A DNA stretch of 63,757 nucleotides from Cyanobacteriota bacterium (GTDB lineage: Bacteria; Cyanobacteriota; Cyanobacteriia; CACIAM-69d). How positions within the stretch are numbered: the stretch's first letter is position 1; each line of letters starts with the position of its first letter. The position numbers and the translations under genes are program-made. The stretch covers positions 1-63,757 of the forward strand of contig JAKRSF010000004.1 of NCBI GenBank assembly GCA_022402445.1, in the 5' to 3' direction. Shown piece after piece: positions 54,677 to 62,500 of this stretch. Under the pieces are notes generated by a model. The model did no database searches. It worked only from the letters and a program-made list of their open reading frames with translations, and was not told where the DNA came from.

Positions 54677-55570
54677 GTGACCCAGGGACGGCGACGTTGG
54701 TTCACCTCAAGCGTACTCGTGGTGGTGCTGTTGGCCTTTTTGGGGCTGTCGGCCCTGCCCCTGATCGGCGGCCTCAACAAACCCCAGGCCCCCGATGCGG
54801 GCACCGCCGCCGCCACCGATGCCCGCCGCAAACTGGAGGCGGAGGCCGCCGCCTTTGAGGGCATCCTCCAGCGGGAACCGAACAACGAGGCGGTCCTGCG
54901 GAGTCTGCTGCAAACGCGCCTGCAATTGGGGGATGTGGCCGGTTCGATCGCCCCGTTGGAAAAACTCGCCGCCCTCAAGCCCGAGGAAACGGACTACAGC
55001 ATTCTCCTGGCCCAGGCAAAACAGCGGGTGGGGGATGGCGAGGGGGCGGCGCGGGTCTATCGCGGCATCCTCGATCGCAACCCCCTGGATGTCAAAGCCC
55101 TACAGGGGCTCGCGGAATTGACGGTCGATGCGGAACGCCCCCAGGCCGCGATCGGTTTGGTACAGGGGGCGTTGGATAAGGCCGTGGAAGCCAACGCCAA
55201 GGAACCCAACAGCGCCGATACCCTCTCGATGCGGATGCTCCTGGGGCAGGTCTATGCGGAACTGAAGCGCTATGACGAGGCGATCGCCGCCTACGACGCG
55301 GCCCTCAAGGATGATCCCAAAAACTTCCGTCCCATCCTCGGCAAGGCGATTGTCATCAAAGCCCAGGGCGATACCCAACGCGCCAACCAACTCTTCGCCA
55401 CCGCCACCAGCCTCGCCCCCGAACGCTTCAAGGACAGCATCCGCCAACTGGCCGCCGAAGACCCCAGCGCCGCCACCGGCCTCCAACCCCAGGTGGACGC
55501 CAAACCGGGCGAGCCCGCCGCCACCAGCCCCAGTCCCACGGCCACCCCTAGCCCCAGCCCCAGCCCCTAA
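54677..55570 (+). CDS. Membrane-anchored tetratricopeptide-repeat protein
   Basis: The 297-residue product has one N-terminal membrane segment (WFTSSVLVVVLLAFLGLSAL, about residues 8-27). Several TPR units follow between about 45 and 255, for example LLQTRLQLGDVAGSIAPLEKL-like and LKRYDEAIAAYDAALKDDP repeats. A Ser/Pro/Thr-rich tail (SPSPTATPSPSPSP) ends the protein. It is likely anchored in the plasma or thylakoid membrane with the TPR domain outside the cytosol, where it would act as a protein-binding scaffold. The start is GTG 54677. The FemAB-like gene follows 109 bases later. Confidence 0.8.
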   Translation: MTQGRRRWFTSSVLVVVLLAFLGLSALPLIGGLNKPQAPDAGTAAATDARRKLEAEAAAFEGILQREPNNEAVLRSLLQTRLQLGDVAGSIAPLEKLAALKPEETDYSILLAQAKQRVGDGEGAARVYRGILDRNPLDVKALQGLAELTVDAERPQAAIGLVQGALDKAVEANAKEPNSADTLSMRMLLGQVYAELKRYDEAIAAYDAALKDDPKNFRPILGKAIVIKAQGDTQRANQLFATATSLAPERFKDSIRQLAAEDPSAATGLQPQVDAKPGEPAATSPSPTATPSPSPSP

Positions 55571-55679
55571 AATTCAGATCGCTGAACTCCAAAAAACCGC
55601 CCCAGCCCCACCCTCCGGGGACGTGCTCTACCCTAGAACTCGAAACGGTAAAGAATCGTAAAGCACCCGAGGGTATCCC

Positions 55680-56912
55680 ATGGCCGTCTCCCCCGCCGCC
55701 GATCCGCAGCATCCGGCCCCCCGGCTGGTCTGGAGCAACCGCATCGCCGACCTTCCCCAGGATCAGTGGGACGCGCTGGCGGTGCCCCTGGGGACGCCGT
55801 TTTTGGAATGGCACTGGCTCCATAATCTGGAAAGTTCGGGCAGTGCGGTGCCCCAGGAGGGCTGGCTGCCGAACCATCTCACCCTCTGGCGGGGCGATCG
55901 CCTGGTGGCGGCGGCGGTGCTGTATGTCAAGGGCCACAGCTACGGCGAATTTGTGTTCGATCACCAGTGGGCGGAATTGTCCCACCGGCTGGGCCTGAGC
56001 TATTACCCGAAGCTGGTGGGCATGGCTCCCTTTACCCCGGCGGAGGGCTATCGCTTTTTGGTGGATCCGAAGGAGGATGAGGCGGCCATTACGGCGATGC
56101 TGCTGGCGGAAATTGACCATTTTTGCGATCGCAACCGCCTGTCGGGCTGCCATTTTTTGTTTGTGGATCCCACCTGGCGATCGCTGGTAGAGGCCCAGGG
56201 ATATTTGCCCTGGAAGCACCATAGCTACATTTGGACCAACCCTAACTATCAAACGTTTGAGGATTATTTAGGGGCATTTAACGCTAACCAGCGGCGCAAT
56301 ATTAAGCGGGAATGTAAGGCCATTGATAAGGCGAATCTGGTGCTGAAGGTGCGCAGTGGCGATGAAATTCCCCACGGCTATTTCCCTAAAATCTACGATT
56401 TTTATAGCGGCACCTGCGATAAGTTTTGGGGCGGCAGTAAGTACCTAACGCGCACCTTTTTTAAGCAGCTCCATGGGCACTACCGCGATCGCGTGGTGCT
56501 GGTGACGGCCCACCCGGCGGACTATCCCGACGATGACCCCATTGCCCTGTCCTTTTGTATTCGCAAGGGCGATCGCCTCTATGGGCGCTACTGGGGCACC
56601 GAGCTAGAAATTGACGCCCTCCATTTCAATGCCTGCTACTACAAACCCATCGAATGGGCGATCGCCCAGGGCATCAAACACTTTGACCCAGGGGCCGGGG
56701 GACGGCACAAACGGCGGCGCGGCTTCCCGGCAACGCCAAACTACAGCCTCCATCGCCTCTATTCCCAGCGGCTGCGCCAGATTCTCACCTCCTACATCGA
56801 GCAGGTGAATGAGCTTGAGCAGCAGCAAATCGACGCGATCAACCAAGACATGCCCTTCAGCAAAACCCACCCCGATCTAGGGCTGTTTTTGCCCGGAAAC
56901 GTTTCTCCCTAG
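55680..56912 (+). CDS. FemAB-like GNAT-family N-acyltransferase (DUF482)
   Basis: The 410-residue product matches the PF04339 FemAB-like group. Landmarks are TPFLEWHWLHNLESSGSA near residue 40, KGHSYGEFVFDHQWAEL, YYPKLVGMAPFTPAEGYRFL is split over about residues 105-124, LSGCHFLFVD, and HFDPGAGGRHKRRRGF near residue 340. The fold is a duplicated GNAT domain. Family members are annotated as peptidogalycan or amino-acyl transferases, but substrate is unproven. Length fits. The ATG at 55680 is the first good start. Confidence 0.85.
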   Translation: MAVSPAADPQHPAPRLVWSNRIADLPQDQWDALAVPLGTPFLEWHWLHNLESSGSAVPQEGWLPNHLTLWRGDRLVAAAVLYVKGHSYGEFVFDHQWAELSHRLGLSYYPKLVGMAPFTPAEGYRFLVDPKEDEAAITAMLLAEIDHFCDRNRLSGCHFLFVDPTWRSLVEAQGYLPWKHHSYIWTNPNYQTFEDYLGAFNANQRRNIKRECKAIDKANLVLKVRSGDEIPHGYFPKIYDFYSGTCDKFWGGSKYLTRTFFKQLHGHYRDRVVLVTAHPADYPDDDPIALSFCIRKGDRLYGRYWGTELEIDALHFNACYYKPIEWAIAQGIKHFDPGAGGRHKRRRGFPATPNYSLHRLYSQRLRQILTSYIEQVNELEQQQIDAINQDMPFSKTHPDLGLFLPGNVSP

Positions 56913-57112
56913 GGCGCAATTCCCCAGGGACCGCCCCCCGGATCCCCACTGGAAACCCCTTGGCCCTTGGCTTGGATCAATAAAACTGTTGTCTTTAATA
57001 CCAAATTCCAGGGTCGATCTGGGGATAAATAGCAACAGGGGCATTGTCGCGTGATTAGGCTGTCGGGATAACGCGATCGCGCCGAAGCCACCCAACCGTC
57101 GCGCATTGCGGT

Positions 57113-57134
57113 TTTGGTGGAGCTTGCTAGACTA
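57113..57134 (+). promoter_or_regulatory. Possible promoter of the 57-kb structured region
   Basis: TTGCGG (near 57107-57112) and TAGACT (57129-57134) are separated by 16 bases. A transcript would begin near 57141, at the first hairpin. The match is moderate and unproven. Confidence 0.3.
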
Positions 57135-57310
57135 AAAATACCCCTTCGGGGGATTGTCTAAATCGGCAACTAGGGGCAGTGGTGTGACCCTAGGGACTAA
57201 CTTTTGATACTCAGTGCTGCGCCCTGTACGCAGGGCACCCCGCGTCCCATTGGGCGATAGGGGATGGGCCGCCATTCAAGCTCTAGGGACACTTTCCCTT
57301 GAACTTAAGA
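57135..57310 (+). ncRNA. Candidate structured RNA in the spacer before the PATAN gene
   Basis: Five short helices lie in about 170 bases. CCCC-TTCG-GGGG (57141-57152) carries a UUCG tetraloop. CTAGGG (57170-57175) pairs with CCCTAG (57188-57193). GCCCTG-TACG-CAGGGC (57221-57236) is perfect. GGGAC (57193-57197) pairs with GTCCC (57244-57248) around that hairpin. AGGGA (57285-57289) pairs with TCCCT (57295-57299). No known RNA family was recognised and no poly-T terminator follows. It may be a leader of the PATAN gene or a separate small RNA. Confidence 0.4.
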
Positions 57311-57913
57311 ACCGGCGCATTTCTCATCTGAATATCAGTTCAACTAATCAGTCTAGTGAATTTTAGTGATTGCCCTTGGAACACTGCCGCCCATGGATCC
57401 TGGTCAAGGCTCTGCCGCAGCCCTTTGGGGTCTATGGGGGAGGTGCGATCGCGATCGCGGGGGCAGTCGATGGCCTGGGGTGGCGGCGGGTGTCGGGAAT
57501 GCGGATCCGGCCGCGATCGCGGCGGAAACTGGGCCATGGGGATCAACCCATAAGCCCCTTAAACCCCACGGACAACGCCGCGATCGGCCCCCCAGACCCT
57601 CCAGGGTTTTTCTTATAGAACCATTTAGATTGTTTTAGATCGTTTGAGATTCCCTAATTTTCGAGGCCATTCAGCCGATCCTAGTTGAGCGGGCTCCCCA
57701 AACCAGCAACGGATCCACCCACTCCCCGGTCCACCCGTGCCCCCCTTTCCACCCGTCCACCTTCGCTCCCCGTTTGAGGTTGCCCATGTCTCTCGCCGAC
57801 CCCTAGCCCACCGGATTGGTTCAGCCACGCCCCGAAGGGCCAACACGGTCTACCCGTCAGACCACCGCAAGGGATCTTGCTACGCCATCTTTTAGGAGGA
57901 ATTGGGTAAGCCC

Positions 57914-59227
57914 ATGACCAGCGAACGCAATTGGGGGCTCAAAAAGGTTGCCCGGGCGATTTCCACCATTGCCCAAAAGCAAGCCACGGGTGAGTTACGG
58001 CTCACGGCGGGCCAGGAGCAATGGTCGCTCCATTTCCGCCAGGGCTGTTTGCTGCTCGCCATTGCGCCCATCCATCGCGTGCGGCGGTGGCAGCGGGCCT
58101 TGCGCCATGGCAAGGTGCAGTTTGTGCCGCCTGCGGGGCCGCAACTGTCCCATCCCCTGTGGGAGTGCCATTGGTTGCTCCAGGGTCTCTGTCAGCAGGC
58201 GGTGACGCCGGATCAGGCGAAGGCGGCGCTGGCCTATGTGTTTTGGGAGGTGGCGTTTTTGGCGACGGCGAACCCGGAGGTGGTGTGCCATTGGTCGTCC
58301 CACGCGATCGAGTTTGATGCCCTGACGTTGCCGGCGGCGTTGATTGATTCCCTGGGGTTGACCTGGCCGGATCTGGAGGTTCAGTTGCGGGAGATCCATC
58401 GGCTGCAACTGCGCTGGGCGGCCCTGGAGATGGATCTGGCCTGGGGCGATCGCGCGCCGATTCTGCGGGAGGTGGAGTGGTCCACTTCTGCCCAGGCCCA
58501 GACGGATTCGACCACGTACTTGAGTTTGCGCCCCTTGCTCAATGGGCAGCGCACCACCTGGGACGTGATGATGATTATGCGCCAGCCCCCGGCGATCGTG
58601 GCCCATATCTTGCACCATATGGTTCAGCAGTCGTTGCTGGAATTCCGCGCCATTGGGGATGTGCCCGTGGCTCAACTGCTGCCGACGGAGCGGCAAACGG
58701 CCGGTGCTGAGGCGGTCCAGGAGGGGTTGGGGCCGTCGTCTCCGGAGGGGCCGCCGCCGCTGGTGGTGTGCATTGATGACAGCCCCCAGGTGTGCCGTGA
58801 GATGGAGCGCATTATCCGGGGGATGGGCTATCGGTTTATTGCGATCCAGGATTCCGTGCGGGCGCTGCCGACGTTGATTGAGCACAAGCCGGATTTGATT
58901 TTTTTGGATTTGATTATGCCCATTGCCAATGGCTATGAGGTGTGTAAACAAATTCGGCGGGTGAAGGCGTTGGAGGCGACGCCGGTGGCGATTTTGACGG
59001 GGAATGATGGGGCGATTGATCGGGTCCGCGCTAAGGTGGTAGGGGCATCGGATTTCCTCGCGAAGCCGGTCAGGAGCGATCGCATCCATGCGGTGCTGCG
59101 GAAGTATTTTGCATCTACGAGATCCTATCCTTCGCCCGGTACGACGGTGCTGGGGGAGCCGCCGACGGGCCGCTTGCCGACGGTGGGAGATGGGCCGGGT
59201 ACGGCGGATTCGTTGGCGATCGCGTGA
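57914..59227 (+). CDS. PATAN-domain response regulator (PatA/PilG/PixG-type)
   Basis: The 437-residue product has an N-terminal PATAN/DUF4388-like region (about residues 8-100; TGELRLTAGQEQWSLHFRQG) and a helical middle section. A C-terminal receiver follows (VVCIDDSPQVCREMERII, phospho-acceptor in LIFLDLIMP, AILTGNDG, DFLAKPVR). This is the layout of the PatA, PixG and PilG proteins that steer phototaxis and type IV pilus motility in cyanobacteria. An AGGAGG lies 15 bases before the ATG; a TTG at 57902 sits too close to it. No che-type cluster is adjacent. Confidence 0.85.
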   Translation: MTSERNWGLKKVARAISTIAQKQATGELRLTAGQEQWSLHFRQGCLLLAIAPIHRVRRWQRALRHGKVQFVPPAGPQLSHPLWECHWLLQGLCQQAVTPDQAKAALAYVFWEVAFLATANPEVVCHWSSHAIEFDALTLPAALIDSLGLTWPDLEVQLREIHRLQLRWAALEMDLAWGDRAPILREVEWSTSAQAQTDSTTYLSLRPLLNGQRTTWDVMMIMRQPPAIVAHILHHMVQQSLLEFRAIGDVPVAQLLPTERQTAGAEAVQEGLGPSSPEGPPPLVVCIDDSPQVCREMERIIRGMGYRFIAIQDSVRALPTLIEHKPDLIFLDLIMPIANGYEVCKQIRRVKALEATPVAILTGNDGAIDRVRAKVVGASDFLAKPVRSDRIHAVLRKYFASTRSYPSPGTTVLGEPPTGRLPTVGDGPGTADSLAIA

Positions 59228-59522
59228 GGTGTGTCCCGGTGAGCTTTTGAATGGGCTCTGGGGATGGGGCGCGATCGCGGCGGGGAATGAATTTGTTCTT
59301 TGGGTTTGGTGTTCAAGTTCGCGGATTGGGTTTGTTGCTTAGGTTTTTTGTTGCTTAGGTTTATGGATATCGGGCCATTGGCCCGCAACTGACGCGATTG
59401 ATCGCGATCAATGCGATCCGAGTGATTCGACTGATGAATTGATGATGATCCCTATGTTCGGACCCTAACCAAGCCAGAACCTGGGGACCAATCGGCTATT
59501 GGGGTTTAGGAGGGCGAAGGCG

Positions 59523-62500
59523 ATGGCTGGGAGCGAGCAGGATCGGCTGGTGCATCGGCAATGGCTGCGGGGGGCGAAACAGGGGGATCCCCAGGCGATC
59601 GCGGCGTTGGTGCAGGCGTGGCTTGCGCCTCGGGCGGCGGTGTCGGTGCGGGCGGCGGTGAAGGAGACGTGTTTGTACCTGTTGCTGTCGGCGGAGGGGG
59701 TGACGCCGGATCGGGCGATCGCGCGGACGGTGGAGCAGCTTTTGGTGGCGTTGGCGAATCAGGGGATGCCGACGGATCTGTTGAGGACGGCGCGCATTGC
59801 GGGGCAGCGGCGGGGGGAGACGATGCCGTCCTGGTGTGTGGCGGTGACGCTGCCGGAGATGGATGCGGAGATGGCGGCGATCGCGGCGGCGTTTGCCCTG
59901 CCGGAGTCTGAGGGGCCAGAACCGGAAGAAGCTGAGGCTGAATCGATTGAATCGGATGGCCCGGACCTGGAGCCGGTGGCTGAATCGGAACCCGAGGCTG
60001 CGCCAGAACTGGAGCCGGTGGCTGAATCGATTCCAGAACCTGAAGTTGAAGTTGAACTGGAATCCGCCGTTGAGCCTGAACTTGAGCCTGAGCCCGAAGT
60101 CGAAGCTGCACTGGAATCCGCCGTTGAGCCTGAGCCCGAAGTTGAAGCTGAACTGGAATCCGCCGTTGAGCCTGAGTCTGAACCAGAGCCTGAACCGGAA
60201 TCCGAAGTTGAAGTTGAAGCGGCACTGGAATCCGCAGTGGAGCCTGAACCGGAGCCCGAAGTTGAAGCGGCACTGGAACCTGAAGTTGAGTCTGAGCCGG
60301 AAGGGGAACTGGATTCTCTAGAGTCTCTGGACTCTGAAGTTGAGCCTGAGTCGGAACCGGTGGCTGAACTAGAGGAGGAATTGGCCCCAGAGCCTGAGGC
60401 TGCTTCGGAGCTTGGGGCTGGTTTGGATCTGGCATCCGTCCCTGAACCGGAGTTGGAGGGCGCACCGGAGGCGGATACGGAACCCGAGCCGGTGGCTGAG
60501 GATGCGATCGCGGTGTCCTCCCCCGAAGTCCAGGGTGAGATGGGGACAATCCCGACCCCAGATTTGCGCGGGGCGGTGGAGTCGATTGAACGGTTGGCAT
60601 CGAGCCTAGAGCGGGCGGTGGCATCCATGGCGGATCTGGCCCTGTTGCGCCGGTCGATGGGGGCTGTGTCGGAAGTTGCTGCGCCGGAAGTTGCCGCGCC
60701 GGAACCGGAGGCGATCGCGCCTGAGCCTGTTGATGAATTGCCCGAGGAGGTTTCTGAGGCGATCGCGCCTGAAGCTGTTGATGAATTGCCTGAGGAGGTT
60801 TCTGAGGCGATCGCGCCTGAACCTGTTGATGAGCTAGAGGAGGTTTCTGAAGCGATCGCGTCTGAAGCTGTTGATGAATTGCCTGAGGATGTTTCTGAGG
60901 CGATCGCGGACGATCTGGGTGACGAGCTGGATCTCGGGGACTCGTTGGCGGAGGAGACCGCATCCCCGTTCGATACGGCCCTTTTGGATGAGGCCATGGC
61001 CCATGACGCGATCGTCGATGCCGCCCCTGCTTCGGAGGAATCCCCCGATGGCGAGGCCGATGGCGTTCTGGAGCTAGAGCCCGTTGAAGCCCCCGCGCCG
61101 GAACCCGCTGCGGAAACGGCCCCGGATTTGGAGGAGCCCGCGATCGCGGTGGACGAGCCAGAGGTCAGTGAACCCGAACCGGACGAAGGGGAAAGCGTGA
61201 TTGCGCCGCCCGTCGCCGGTCTCTCGCCGGATCAGCTCAACACCCTGGTGCAGGCCATGGCGGGGGCGATGGAGCAACTGTTGTCGCGCACCCTGGGCCA
61301 AGCTAAGGCGGAACCGGCTACGGATCACGGTGCGTCCGAGGTGGGTGCCCCGGCGGCGTTGGAGTCTGAAGCGATCGCGCCGGTGCCTGCGCCCGAAGTG
61401 GGAATGGGGGCGGGGGACGAACCGGATGCGGACCTGGCTTTGGATCCCGTTGAGCTTGGGGAGCCGGAGGATTGGCCGACGCTAGAGGATCCGGAAGTCG
61501 AGGCGATCGCGGACGAATTCCCAACCGTCGAAGCTGAAGCCCCAGCGGATGAAGAACTCCCAGCCGTCGAGGAAGTTGAAGAATCTGTAGAGATCGAGGC
61601 GATCGCGGATGAACTCCCGACCGTCGAAGCTGAATCCCCAGCGGATGAAGAACTCCCAGCCGTCGAGGAAGTTGAAGAATCCGTAGAGGTCGAGGTGATC
61701 GCGGATGAACTCCCAACCGTCGAAGCTGAAGCCCCAGCGGATGAAGAACTCCCAGCCGCCGAGGAAGCTGAAGAATCTGTAGAGGTCGAGGCGATCGCGG
61801 ATGAACTCCCAAATCTTGAAGCCGAAGAATCCGTAGAAGCTGAAACTCCGGCGGACGAACTCCCAGCCGTAGAAGCCGTTGAAGAGTCCGCAGAGGTCGA
61901 AGCCGCCCAAGTCACCGAAGGCCCAGCCGCGATCACAGAGCCCTCGCCCCGCGACAAGCTCATCGACACGATCACGCGCCTCACAACCCTCGCCACCACC
62001 CGGTCTGACATCGATCTCAACGCCACCTTGCAGGCCATCAGTCAGCTTTCGGCCCTGCTGCCTACGGCGACTCCGCCCGCCGCGATCGCGTCCCCAGCCC
62101 CGGAACCGGTCGCCCTGGAGGAACCCGAGGCGGCTGAGGAGCCATTGGCCACTCCGAACGACCCCGAAACGACTGAATCGGCCCTAGAACCGGTTGATTT
62201 TGCGATCGCTGAGGAGGAACCTCTAACCCTTAATGAGTCCGATGAGCAAGAGCCCGAACCGCTGGATTTGGCAGATCTCGGTGAACCTGAATCGGCTGCA
62301 TCGACGCTAGAGTCGGTTGATTTTGCGATCGCTGAGGAGGAATCCCTAACCCCCGAGGAATCTGAGGAACCGGAGCCTGAACCGCTGGATTTGGCAGATC
62401 TCGGTGAACCTGAAGTCGCAGAACCGGCGCTGGAACCGGTGGATGTAGCGATCGCTGAGGAGGAACCCCTAACCCTCGATGAACCCGAGGAGCCGGAGCC

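Larger units (their letters stand above)
56913..57913. other. Long spacer of about 1 kb with clustered hairpins
   Basis: No gene is supported between the FemAB-like and PATAN genes. The segment 57115-57310 is rich in short perfect hairpins and is listed separately as a candidate RNA. The part from 57380 to 57900 has several HIP1 sites, no clear element, and AGGAGG at 57894-57899. Confidence 0.45.

Noticed and set aside
60708-60944. CRISPR-like regularly spaced repeats
   Set aside because: Units are contiguous, coding, without unique spacers, and stay in the frame of the giant protein.
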